A model generated the notes under the pieces. It searched no databases. It saw only the letters and a list, made by a program, of their open reading frames with translations, and had not been told where the DNA came from. Positions 20,869 through 31,799 of a stretch of 64,000 nt of DNA are shown here, piece after piece. The DNA is taken from contig OV884059.1 in assembly GCA_930367215.1 (NCBI GenBank), positions 243,473,803-243,537,802 of the forward strand, in the 5' to 3' direction. The translations under genes were made by a program, and so were the position numbers. The DNA is from Pollenia angustigena (Eukaryota; Arthropoda; Insecta; Diptera; Polleniidae). Numbering within the stretch: position 1 is the stretch's first letter; the number at the start of each line of letters is the position of its first letter.

Positions 20869-21887
20869 CTACACAGAAAAAATTATTGCCGAATTATTTT
20901 CAAACAAACGCTTGTTTGAAAATTTTTTTAATTTCTACAAATTTTTTTACTGATTCAATTAAAATTTATGTTTGATTTTTATTGCACCAACAAAAATGTT
21001 GACCACCATTCAAAAATATAATACACGCGTTATTGGTTTCAAGTTTTCATAACTTTGTATGAAATATTTAACGCTTTTTAATGTTGTCGTCTTTTTGCAT
21101 TTTTTTATTTGATCGTAAGCAACACTTCCTAATGTGAAATATAAGAACTACAACAAAAACGCATACAGTCTATTTTTGGACACTTTAAAAAAGTACAACA
21201 GTAAGAAAGGTGAAGAGGTTTGAAGTAAAAAAAAAAAACAAAAAATAGCAGGTAAAAAACGTTTCACTCTTTTTAAACAACAGAAACAACAACAACATTA
21301 TAAGAAACAAAATAAATTTTTGGTTGGTTTCAAAGTTGGTTAAAAAAAACCAAAATCCCGTATTCAATTTTTTCAAACTGTTTGCTTAAATACATCAAAT
21401 ACAAAAATATAATGATGACGAAAAACATATCGAGTCGGTCTGTCGCCGTTTTTGGGTTACATTTCTTCTTCATTAACAAAGGAAAGGATACAGCAACAGT
21501 GAGTGATGACGAAAAATATTGTGTGTATAAAAAAAGACTTCGTTAAAAAATTATTCCAACAAAAAAATGTGTCTCAAAGACAGCGGCCGCTCTGCTCTCT
21601 CTGCCATCATCTTCTAATACAGTGCCTGCTTGTGTGCGCATCATTGTTTGTGCAAAAACCTTTTTTTTTTTTTTGATTTTGAAATTTAGTATATAAAATT
21701 CAGTAAACTTTTTGTTTGATTCAGTTAAATTATTTGTTTGAAAAAATTAGTGTTTTTTTTTAATAAACAAAATGCAAATAAATTGTTCGAATATGCGAAT
21801 TTGTTTATAGGACCGATTTCAGACAAAAAATTGTTTGATTCTACAAATTTTTTGTTTGAATTGGAAAAATAATTTTTTCTGTGTAGT
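20869..21887. mobile_element. TIR element with CTACACAGAAAAAATTATT ends
   Basis: CTACACAGAAAAAATTATT at the left is repeated as a perfect inverted copy at the right, about 1.02 kb apart. Subterminal caaacaaacgcttgtttg and tttttgtttgaat motifs are shared by both ends. The flanking bases show no duplication. A short open frame (21412-21546) resembles a decayed BED-type transposase start. Confidence 0.6.
21412..21546 (+). pseudogene. Possible decayed BED-finger hAT transposase N-terminus
   Basis: The 44-codon frame includes RSVAVFGLHFFFINKGKDTA. This resembles the 'SxVWxxFxxNxxKDTAxC' opening of BED zinc-finger hAT transposases. The tryptophan and the zinc-binding cysteines are not preserved, and a stop follows after KRLR. 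It lies centrally in the TIR element 20869-21887. The call is speculative; a chance open frame is a real alternative. Confidence 0.2.
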
Positions 21888-21899
21888 ATTAACTCAAAA

Positions 21900-23654
21900 T
21901 TTGTATTTATTCTCTTTTTAGAAAAATCGACAGTTAATAATCATATTAAATTCCACTGAACATTTTCAAGTGCGTATGTATTTTGTTGGGTCCTTACCTT
22001 CGTGAATCGGTTAATTTTTATAAAAATAAACTTTTTGTTTCAATAACTTATTTAATTTTTGTATTATTATTTATTCATTACAAATATTTTTTCATGCTTA
22101 AATACATATCAAATCTGATCAGATCCAGCTGTAGTAAAAGGCTAACGGTTTTGTTTAAATTTAAAAAATATGAACAAATTTTTAGTACTTAAGTAATAAC
22201 TTTTTTTTATGAATAAACCAATGAAAACGATTTATTCTTTTAAATTTATAAAACACTATTTTCTGTGTTAGTTTTTCTTTTTACAAGTGAATGATTTCTT
22301 TAATAAAATATCATTGTTACAAATACATTTTATTCGGACAGTTATTATTAAATGTCACTAAACAAGAAAAATATGAATAAATGATAACTTTTTTTTTTTG
22401 GAAATTTAAATAACAAACGAGAATATAATAACGACTTTAACAAATCTGCTGCTAAGCAAAAAAGGTGAAGCTGAATTTTTACAGTTCGACTTACCAAAAT
22501 AAATATGACACATTTATTACACTATTTAGACTGAAGTATCAAGTATCAAAAGGAGCCAAAACTTTGGTTTGAAGTGATCAACTGCTAAAAACAAAAATTT
22601 TTATTATAAGAAAAAAAATCATGACAAATTCCTTTTTTTCTGGGGGACATTTTATGAACGTTGTACACTTTTACACATTTTATTTGCTGTTATCTTTCCT
22701 GAATTTTGAAGAATGATAACAAGAGCGAAAACGTTAAAAGAGAAAAGGAGTAAATGATGTATTGTGTATTAAGTTTAAAGATTTTAGAAACCAAAAATTT
22801 ACATGAAAGTAATAATAAAAAGACGATGTTGAAGATAAAAAGTAAAATAAAAAAAAGAAACTAAAATCAAATGAAAAGAAAAGAAACATAAAAAGCACCC
22901 TTTTTATTTTATATACAAATCGATGAATAAATTATAAATTCAATTTTTGAAGGAACCCCTTTCATTTTCAACAAGCACAGATTCGTATACACACACACAC
23001 CCCCACGCCCTCACATACAACAACATATTTACCACGTGAACATTTCTTGGCAAGTTTTTATAGAAGTATCAGTCTAGCGGATTTCTAAACATCTTTTCGA
23101 ATTGTTGTCGAAAAAATCTAACAAAATTCAGAATTTTATCGGACTTTTTTTAACTCTGAACAGTCTGCACAAACATAAGAAATATATCCGACTATATCGG
23201 ACTGTCGTACATTTTTAGCTGATGTATATTTAAAAAAATAAATATAAAACAATACGTAACTTAATGCAATAAATACATTTTAAACATTTTAAGTTTTTTT
23301 GTACGTGCTTAATTCTAAAAAGCCAGTGTTGAAAAACTAACCAAAGTCAATAATGATGTTTTCATTCGATAGCAGTTAAATGGGTTCAGATCAAGTGAAA
23401 AGTAAAGTGGAGGGTGTTTATTTTCTGTTAAACTTATTAAATTAAAAACAAAGAGATACAATTACAATATTATTGAAATGAAAAGGTCATCATTCTGAAC
23501 CGTGTTCATTTTAAAACGCAACATTTCTATTTGGTGTTTATCAAAACGAATTTTTATAACCTTCACTGAAGGTTAACCTGCTTCGAAATAAGGGAATGTC
23601 GAGGATCTTCTTCCACGACTGCCTCTAATTTTTTGTTTTTGTTTATTTTTTGTA
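21900..23654. other. AT-rich stretch, no gene seen
   Basis: A-rich and T-rich sequence with a short CA tract near 22990-23002. No transposon ends or coding homology were recognised. Confidence 0.45.
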
Positions 23655-23894
23655 TATGGGCATTTCCAGCGAAAAGTCTGCTTTTTGTAACGTAACGCCA
23701 GAAGTATTTTGAATTATTTCTCAAAAACTTTTATATGTATAGTTTTCTTTTTTATATCTGGGTGTAAAGCGCAACTAGCTCTACATTGAGTAACAAAAGG
23801 GATAACGGTTGAACATTATGGTCCTAAAATACAACCTTATTTGCATTCTGGCGTTACATTAAAAAAAAGTAGACTTTTCGCTGAAAATGCCCAA
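23655..23894. repeat. Hairpin MITE with TGGGCATTTCCAGCG ends
   Basis: tgggcatttccagcgaaaag followed by tctgc...aacgccag is mirrored at 23848-23893 as ctggcgttac...cttttcgctgaaaatgccca, with inverted arms of about 45 bp. The target duplication is unclear. Confidence 0.65.
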
Positions 23895-24239
23895 ATGTAC
23901 CTTTAAACGAGCAAAGATTTTTAAATTTGATAGCTTGAAAAATAAATCTATATAAGTCCCAAGTTTACCAAAAAAGGTGTTATACAAAACGTCTTGCTCA
24001 ATTCGCAGTCTTCTTCGGTTTTGTAATGCAAGTCAAAATCCACTTCCGTTTTTTTAACGTCACGCCAGCGCAGATTTTTGCTTATATCTGCAAATCCTTA
24101 GCGTCGATTACTGTAATTTTTTTTCTGAATACAGTGCTACTTCATTACATTGTATATATAAAAACCCTTTTTACAAATTTGACTGCTTCATTTAATTTTT
24201 TTACATCTTGTGTTACAAATATCACGACACGTCAAAATA

Positions 24240-24425
24240 AAAATGCCCATATTTGGAGAACATCAAGAGGCAAAGTTTTCAAATTTGGCTCCAGTATATT
24301 GGTTATCAATACACAACATCTGAAAAAATGTGGGTGGAATTGAAAAAGTAGGCGTGGCACAAAACAGAAATATCGATATTTATATAACTTTCTAAAGGTT
24401 CGGCATAGCAGAATATTGCTATGAA
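24240..24425. repeat. DINE-like repeat fragment
   Basis: The phrases gtaggcgtggcac and ttcggcatagcagaatattgct resemble the 3' portion and terminal hairpin of the DINE/Helentron-like element at 49838-50976. The fragment is degenerate and its borders are approximate. Confidence 0.3.
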
Positions 24426-25041
24426 TCGGATTAAAAGGCAATAATGCCAAATTTGTTTTCTTAATGCTTTATATACATATCCTAGTTAACTTTGTGACAA
24501 AAATATCGGTAGTATCGAATACAAGAAAACATATATCTGCGACAGGCATTATTTCAACCAAAAAAACCTGTCACAAAGTATCAAAAAGCTGCCAATTAGC
24601 CCCATCCTAGGACATCGCCATGTTAAAGTGGCAATTCCCATTCAACTAGAACCGGTCCCTTCCACTTTAGAACTGTCCCGTGACACGTTTGGTATTAATT
24701 CCCTTTCCTCTAGGGTATGTTCCACTAGTTTTATTAAAAAATTATTTGGCTAGATCAAACATTCAGTTAACAGTTTCTATATAACATCATACAATTGTTT
24801 TCTTACAAATAAAGTGAAGTAAATCAGTAGAAATTGTTAAAAATAAAGCTAAAGTTTGATCAATTTAATTTTTTTTGGATTTTTTGTGAAATATATTTTA
24901 GGTCTGAACATACCTTTAGGTCAAATTAAAGGTGCGTTAGTAAATGCATCGCTGCGCTACATCAGTGATTTCGAATGGTTATATCAGTGAAATACTTCAC
25001 AAAAATAATAGTCACACAATAAAAAAATATACTTGCCTGTG

Positions 25042-25800
25042 CCCGTGCAAAAAACTGAACTGGCAAATTGGTTTTCTTTTTTTTGTTCTTTTCTTACGAA
25101 GACAATAAAATGAAGAAATTTGTTTTTTCTTTTTACCCACTACAACTACAATTCGAGTCGGAAAGAACCCAACCAATTGTAGGGGAATGTAAGAAAAAAA
25201 CTCACTGTTTATTGTTTTGTGTTTTTTTTAAGCTTTGATATTGTTACAAGTAAAGCCTAGATTACACTATCTCACAAGTCTTACGTATTTCATAATACTT
25301 TGTGAGATAGAAATCTAATGAGTTTTGATGCGACTGTCAAAAAATCTAATGTAACATGACAGTTTGTGTTCACACCATCACACAAAGTATAAACACTTAC
25401 ACATGAAATAAAATGCAACCCTGATCAAATGAAAAGTATTATTGTTTAGATATTTTTCAAAAAACGATGAAGTCGTATGGGATGTCAAACATTTTTCATA
25501 ATACTTGTCATTTTCGTGACACATTGCATTCACACTATCACACTTTGTCATATTACTTGAGTTTTTGACATGTATTAATACAAAGTATAATAGTGTAATC
25601 TAGCCTTAAGACTTTGAGCGTTTATAATTCTTATTCGCTTTAGGGTTTTATTTGTATAATAATTTTAGCTTTTCTAAAATCTTTGGAAAAGGTTTCCTGA
25701 TGATCTGGCCTAAGCAACCAGTGAAATGCGCATAGAAGCTAGCTTTCCCTCAACAATAAATTTCAGTGTATTTATCAAATACGAAAAATTGGGAACTAAG
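25042..25800 (+). repeat. F1 family repeat, interrupted copy
   Basis: F1 is an unclassified dispersed repeat whose core is cctaagcaaccagtgaaatg, preceded by cccacttacaactacaatt and tttgatattgttacaagta and followed by caacaataaatttcagtgt. This copy is cut by the MITE 25254-25606. Further copies lie at 26240-26830, 26831-28570 and 47905-48710. It has no coding sequence. Confidence 0.7.
25254..25606. mobile_element. MITE, TIR AGCCTAGATTACACTA, TSD TAA
   Basis: Inverted ends agcctagattacacta/tagtgtaatctagcct are flanked by TAA on both sides (25251-25253 and 25607-25609). This is the PIF/Harbinger (TWA) target pattern. The interior repeats variants of cacaaagtataa. It is inserted inside an F1 repeat. 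Confidence 0.75.
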
Positions 25801-26009
25801 CACGTCATACGGAAATCTTATTAAAAAAAATTATTATTATTCTTTTATCGCCATTAAAAAAAGTTTGCTTTTCTGATGCAGTGCAGTGATGCATTTACGA
25901 ACGTACCCTAAGTTTAATATAACTTTTAGCAATAATACTGCAATGTCAAATATTTGGTTTTTAATTATAGATCCCACATAAAAAACACTCCTGAAATACT
26001 CAAACTCTC

Positions 26010-26066
26010 GGTGAAGGGTATCCGTGTTTCGGCTCCCCCAAATGTAGCCCTTTTACTTGTTTTTTT
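26010..26066 (+). mobile_element. DINE-like element 3' end
   Basis: ggtgaagggtat, then a degenerate tttcggct...aaatgtag stem, then cttttacttgttttt matches the 3' end of the element at 49838-50976 (ggtggagggtat, hairpin, ctaacttgtttt). Confidence 0.5.
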
Positions 26067-26239
26067 ATTTATTTTTTACTTTTTACTGACATGACCCGGT
26101 TATATATAACATGTGTTTTAACTAGGATTTTATTCTGGGACTTGTTAATTTCTCGGGAAAGCGAATAATATTTTTTTTATTTCCTGGAATTCAAGCTTTT
26201 TAAAAGAACATGGAAAAAATGTTGAACTTTAAAAAAAAT

Positions 26240-26830
26240 TTATATATTATCAAAATTATTTTTGGGAATACTAAATTTTAATGTTTAAAGATTTTGTTAT
26301 TCGTGCTCAATTCCCAATTTTTATTATTGATAAAAATACTGAAATTTATTGTTGATGGGATAAGCTATTCCTATGCGCGTTTCACTGGTTGCTTAGGCCA
26401 GATAGTATTCCCAAAAATTATTTTGATAATAAACTGGTAGTGCACGGCCTGAAAAAAGTTAACTGGCAACATGCTTTTAAAATTTGTTTTTGTTTTCATT
26501 TTGTTTTTCTTAACCTACTTACAACTACAATTAATGTTGGGAGAATTCCAATCAATTGTAGTGGGGAATGCAAGATGAGATGAACCCACTGTTGTTTATT
26601 GTTGATGTGTTTTGTTTAAGCTTTGATATTGTTACAAGTAGAACTGCTGCTTATAAGTCTTATACGTTTAACAGTTTTATTTGGTTTGATATCTTTAGTT
26701 TTTCTAAAATCTTTTTGGATGAAGTTTCCTGACGATCTGGCCTAAGCAACCAGTGAAATGTGCTTAGGAATAGCTTATCCCATCAACAATAAATTTCGTT
26801 GTTTTCCTACGAAGACAATAGAATGAAGCG
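26240..26830. repeat. F1 family foldback
   Basis: A reverse F1 core (26357-26402) and a forward F1 core (about 26735-26795) face each other around about 330 bases. The inner part includes gtgcacggcctgaaaaaag and ggcaacatgctttt. The arrangement could be one foldback element or two copies in opposite orientation. Confidence 0.65.
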
Positions 26831-26988
26831 GTTTGTTTTTTAATTTTGTTTTTTCTTTTAACCCACTTACAACTACAATTCGAGTCGGAAAGAACCCAAC
26901 GAATTGTAGGGGGATGTAAGAAAAGATAAACTCACTGCTTATTGTTGGAGTTTTGTTTAAGCTTTGATATTGTTACAAGTAAGACTTA

Positions 26989-28054
26989 TACCGTGTTCAG
27001 ATATGCACCTTAATTGAGTTTTACGCAATAAAAATGCCATTATTGAGCTCAATTTTCCATACAAAATTGCAATTTAGTTATTGCTCAATTAATACGAAAT
27101 TGTTATAAATATTGAGTAAAATTAAAATGCGACACTGTAACAAGTGTGTTTATTAAGCAAAACACAACTTACTAAACAGTGTTTTGACATTTGGCAACTG
27201 AAATTACAACAAAAAAAAAAAGGCCCATCCATTTGGTCTGCGCAAAAACCAGATGTTTATTCCTTAAAGATGTCAAAAGTTGTTTACATTTTCTTATACA
27301 TGTACATTTTTGTTTACGTTGAATGTTGTATGTAGTTGTAATATAAATTGAGTTAGCTAAATTGTGTATATGTGAACAGAGAGATAATTATGTCAATTAA
27401 CCGAATATTAACTCAATAAAAAAAGGTATATCTGAACCAGAGATCAGCAATGAGTAGTGAAAAAGTGAGTAGAGCTAAATCATGACTCATAAATTCTTGT
27501 ACTTATACGCACTCATACTTATTCCAATGTGATTCAAACTCATATTCACTCAAAAGTTTAATTTTATTCATCGTACTCGTATTTACCAACATTTGTAGTG
27601 TTTGATTTAGAATCTACTCAAGTCAATGTGTATAGGCGAAGCAAAATGCGAGGCTGCCAGATTTGTCCCCGAAATAGGAAAGTGACGATTTGGCAATTAC
27701 AGTTTACTAAAGAACATGTATGAAGTAGACGATTTTTCGGCAAATTTATCTGGCAGCGCTGATTATTAAGTTGTGTGTTTTCTCTGTTGTGTTAAAACGG
27801 TAAATGGATGAGCTAAATGATTTGAATCATTGTGAGTATTATAAGTATTTTCTTGAAATTTTAAATCAAGCTGAGGTCATTTATGAGTATGCGTATAATG
27901 TCGACGTCGCACTCATAAATATTTCTCTTGTGAGTATGAGTGAATCAGAGTAGTTTAGTTTAAATGATTTCTACGCACTTATACTTACAATTGCATGAGT
28001 CAGTATGAGTAGCGAAAAAGCGATTCATTGCTGATCTCTGATCTGAACACGGTA
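26989..28054. mobile_element. PIF/Harbinger-like MITE, TIR TACCGTGTTCAGATAT, TSD TTA
   Basis: Left end taccgtgttcagatatgcac; right end gtatatctgaac...acggta once the inner insertion is removed. TTA flanks both sides (26986-26988 and 28055-28057). Without the nested 603-bp insertion and its duplication the element is about 455 bp. Confidence 0.75.
27438..28040. mobile_element. hAT-like element, TIR CAGAGATCAGCAATGA, 8-bp TSD
   Basis: CAGAGATCAGCAATGA at the left is matched by an inverted TCATTGCTGATCTCTG at the right. The 8-bp ATCTGAAC occurs at 27430-27437 and 28041-28048, an exact duplication. Subterminal actcata/tatgagt motifs are numerous. It holds a small gctgccagat/atctggcagc hairpin at 27652-27768. 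It inserted into the terminal repeat of the outer MITE, so it is younger. Confidence 0.85.
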
Positions 28055-28057
28055 TTA

Positions 28058-28265
28058 GGCACGTTTTCACAACTTACCGATAGCAAAAGGTAGGATTTTA
28101 TCGGGCGTATAAAAAGTGTTGCATTATTACAACTTTACTTTTACCTACCAGGTAGAATAAACCTTAATTTACTTAATCGTTCACTTAAGGTTAAAGTAAA
28201 GTTTTAACAATGGAACACTTTGGTTAAAGTCTACTTTTAGCTATTGTAAGTTGTGAAAACTAACC
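28058..28265. mobile_element. MITE, TIR GGYNCGTTTTCACAACTTAC, TSD TTA
   Basis: Left ggcacgttttcacaacttac and right gtaagttgtgaaaactaacc are inverted repeats 208 bp apart. TTA stands on both sides (28055-28057 and 28266-28268). The left TTA is also the right target duplication of the neighbouring MITE. Confidence 0.75.
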
Positions 28266-28612
28266 TTAGAGTGTTTATAACTCTTATTCGCTTAAGGGTT
28301 TTATTTGTTTAATATTTTTGGCTTTTCTAAAATCTTTGGAAAAGGTTTCCTGATGAGCTGGTCTAAGCAACCGGCGAAATGCGCATAGAAGCTAGCTTTC
28401 CCTCAACAATAAATTTCAGTGTATTAATCAAATATGAAAAACTGGGAATTTAGCACGTCATACGAAAATCGTATTAATAATAAACTTTGTATTCCCGAAA
28501 ATAACTTTGATAATAAATTTCAGTGTTTTTATCAATAATAAAAATTGGGAATTGAGCACGAATGACAAAATCTTTTAAAATTAAATTAAAATATTTAATA
28601 TTTAAAGACTTA

Positions 28613-28759
28613 CCCCCATATTCATAAAAAATATTTTTATTTTATTGGAGGTTTATTGAACGAATTTTCTATGAAAATGTGTTTATTGAACGAATTTTCT
28701 ATGAAAATGTGTTCAATAAACCTCCAATAAAATAAAAATATTTTTTATGAATATGGGGG
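28613..28759. mobile_element. Palindromic MITE, TIR CCCCCATATTCATAAAAAAT, TSD TTA
   Basis: The 147-bp element is almost wholly palindromic. It has a 32-bp direct duplication (gtttattgaacgaattttct...) at its centre. TTA lies at 28610-28612 and 28760-28762. Confidence 0.8.
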
Positions 28760-29221
28760 TTAAAACTTAAGCTTTTCGTTGGATTTCTAAATTTTCTACT
28801 TCGTGTTGACAAAGTTTTTTTTTTTTTGTAAAAAAAGAACTAATTAATATCAATTGTGTTGTTCTTAATAATATTTATTTATGATGTGCTGTTCAAAAAT
28901 GAGTTGAAATATTGCATAACATCGACTAAACAACTTTTGTTTAAGTATATATGAATGAGCTTTTTTCATTATTTTCATACTGCCAATTTTATAAAAACAA
29001 ATACAAAGTTTTTAGAATTCATTTAGTGTAAAAGACAGTTTATTTTTAATTTAAAATTTCTTACAAAAATCTGGCATTTAATTCCCACAAACAAAAAAAA
29101 AAAAACGGGAACGCCAATCCTCCCGGGAAGAAAAACTCTACCTTTCATAAAACTCTAACAAGCAAATATTTTTTATAAAACACGGGTTTGACGAATCTAA
29201 TGAATCACTAGGTTGGCAACG

Positions 29222-29864
29222 GCCTCGTTTATAGCGAACTTTTTTTTATAACGAACACATTTGCATGTCCCCAAAAGCCAGTATTTTATACGAGAAAAAA
29301 GTTGTTTGGCACCTTAAATTCTACGTTATTTCAATTTAAGATTTACAAACGACTACTCCCACTTCAAGTGGGACACATAGAAAGAGTCTTATGGTGCTTT
29401 GTTTGGATCTCAAAAAAAACCTTAGTTTTAATTTAGAATTTTAATCAAATATACTTCATTTTATATGAATTAAATTATACCAACTTTATCCATACCCACA
29501 CAAAATAATTCACATAAAGATGAAAACTAAGGACTTTTATGAGGTGTCTCATTCAAAGTGCGAGTCACTGTATGTCTTATTTAATTTTATGTTATTTACG
29601 CCCAGGCCCACGATGTCAATGTTCGTATATGTATTGAAAGCAAAAACAAATTTAAGTTTTTTGTTATTGTTTTCAATATAAAAGTGCGAAAGAAATGTTC
29701 TTGTCGACATCGTGGGCCTGGCAGTTAGTGTACAAATGTGAAATTTTAATTGGAAAGTTTTCTATTTTGACAAATTATTAAAACTTTTAAATTTTTTGTC
29801 AACGGATATAACGAACTAAAATTATTGTTCCCTTTGAGTTCGTTGTAACTGTATTCTACTGTAT
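29222..29864. mobile_element. Tigger/pogo-like element remnant
   Basis: The right end, read inverted, is CAGTAGAATACAGTTACAAC followed by GAACTC, with TA adjacent. This matches the CAGTA-type ends of pogo/Tigger elements. The left end keeps only a decayed tatagcgaac...tataacgaac. It is interrupted by the palindrome at 29601-29723. No transposase was seen. Confidence 0.55.
29601..29723. mobile_element. Palindromic MITE, TIR CCAGGCCCACGATGTC
   Basis: ccaggcccacgatgtc at 29602 mirrors gacatcgtgggcctgg ending near 29721. The centre is T-rich with imperfect pairing. Confidence 0.65.
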
Positions 29865-31480
29865 AAACTTTTATTTTAATTTTTCATGATTTTACATTCA
29901 ACAAATAAAAAAAAATTTTAAATTTAGTAAAATAAAATTTAGAAAAATCCGTTTACAAATTTTTTAAACCATAAATCTTTTTTATGCATTATTAAGCAAA
30001 AAAGTATTAGAATTATTAAAAAAGGCAATATTTTTCAATTATTCAAAAACAATTGACAGCAAAATATTCACTAAAACCGCCGCGAAAATGAACGAATAAA
30101 TGAAATTCAATGAAAAAAATAAAATACTAACAAAAATAAAGTAAAAATAAAATATAATAAAAGGTCAAATCACGCACACACACACACACACACAAATATA
30201 TTGATGTAGGCACATGTACAACCCCATCAGCAAATACAACTACTACAAGAATGGTAACATTTATAAAAGGATTCAATTTAATATTGAACCTTTTCATAGC
30301 AGATAGATTTATGGGAAATCATATTTTGCAAAAAATGAAAAAGAAAATAAAAAACAATTTTTAAGTGCTTTGGAGGAGGAAGGCCGAGGAGGGTGAAGGA
30401 AGATAATGCTGGTCTACTTTTAATAACAAAGCAACTTAAGTTTTTAATGAAAAAGAGTAACTTTTTATTAAAATTCTACAAATGAAATTTCTTGAAAAAC
30501 AACAACAGCACAAGTGGCAGCAAGCTGAAGAAGAAGAAGAAAGAGCAGCAGAAAAACAGCTCTTGGCAAATAAAGAAGTTATTATAATTTGCAAAGCTTC
30601 GTCATCACCTCAGCACGAGAGGAAGGATGATGATGAGAAGGATGCAATAGCATGGGATGATGGGAACGTATGATAATGACGTTAAAAATAATGAATTTGA
30701 TCGCTTCATGCTGATGAAGAAGAGCATGATTTTACCGGCTTCTAATTTGGTATGAGAATTTTTAAGAGGATGTAGTTGCAGAATAACATTATAATATTGT
30801 TGTAGTTGTTTGAGATTATTATTTAAAACTTGTTTATTAAATAAACACAAACTCTCATAAAGTTTTCGTTACTTAAACTACAGCGGCAGAATCTGAAGCA
30901 GCATTGGCAGTTACAATCGCCTGGTTTTTATTAAGTTTCACTTGAGTTGTGTTGTCTTGAGTTTTAAGGCAACGCAACAAACATTCACTGATACTTTTGG
31001 AAAAGTTATGTATATCTTGTTGCGAAAATGACTGCTGTTGACGTAGTCGCATTCGAACACGAGTACAAATATTCAACCAACCAAATATCCTACCTCGCCA
31101 ACATACAACGAACCAAAAGGAATTTACTTAAGAGACAATCTTAATAAAAATACCTTGGAGGCTTTTAGTGTGTTCCGTAACCCTGTGCAGTCTTGTATAA
31201 ATTACAACATGCCAGCGTACTCAACAATCTGCCAATTGGAACATGTTTCCAAAAAAAAGAAAAAAAAAACACAATTCGTTTTGTTACTTTTTCTGTAATA
31301 TTTTTGATGTTTGTGTTGTTTGGTTAAGACACCTCTTCAGTTATTGTTTGGATTGTTATGTATCTGCATCTGTTTTTGTACAATACAAGGTTTGAATTTG
31401 TGTGCGGGGGTTCTTTTTTAAATTTTATGATTATTATTTTCTTTCATTCCTTTGTTTTGTATTTATTTTTTGCTTCCTGC
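29865..31480. other. Low-complexity AT/GA-rich stretch; no supported gene
   Basis: It holds (CA)n at 30174-30194 and a purine-rich GAA/CAG segment at 30360-30680 whose frames give Q/E/K-rich peptides. An 83-codon stop-free stretch (31047-31298, +) lacks a start codon. None has splice, composition or homology support strong enough to call a gene. Confidence 0.4.
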
Positions 31481-31799
31481 TACCCAACAAACACGGAGGT
31501 TTGATTTCAAATTAAAAGTGATTTGAAATCAAATGATTTCTCAAACGACAAACGTTTGATAATGATTTTAAAAACAATTTGAAAATCAAAGCATTCTTAA
31601 CAAAAAGGGGAAATTATTTTCTTATTGAGAAATGCCTTTGTTTTAAACTTGTTTCAAACGTTGTCCTCAAATGGTTTTCAAATGCAGATTTTAATACAAC
31701 TATGGGATAAACATTCGACACCATAGCTAAAAGATGAACTAATATTCTTTTCGTTTTCTAATTCTTGGAACGACAGGATACTTTTATTTTTCATATTTT

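Larger units (their letters stand above)
24930..25908. mobile_element. TIR element with AGGTGCGTTAGTAAATGCATC ends
   Basis: The left end (A)GGTGCGTTAGTAAATGCATC recurs inverted at the right (gatgcatttacgaacgtacc). TAA lies outside both ends (24927-24929 and 25909-25911), a PIF/Harbinger-type 3-bp target. It encloses an F1 family repeat, which in turn is split by the MITE 25254-25606, giving three layers. Confidence 0.6.
26831..28570 (+). repeat. F1 family repeat, split by two MITEs
   Basis: The forward F1 copy runs to about 26988 (tgttacaagtaagactta). It resumes at about 28269 with gagtgtttataactcttatt and ends near 28570. The break is occupied by the elements 26989-28054 and 28058-28265. 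Confidence 0.65.

Noticed and set aside
24026..24450. Overlapping ~100- and 72-codon frames on both strands
   Set aside because: They fall in degenerate repeat sequence and show no protein similarity I can recognise.
30482..31298. Q/E/K-rich frames and an 83-codon stop-free stretch
   Set aside because: Low-complexity triplet-rich DNA; no start codon for the longest stretch, and no splice or homology support.
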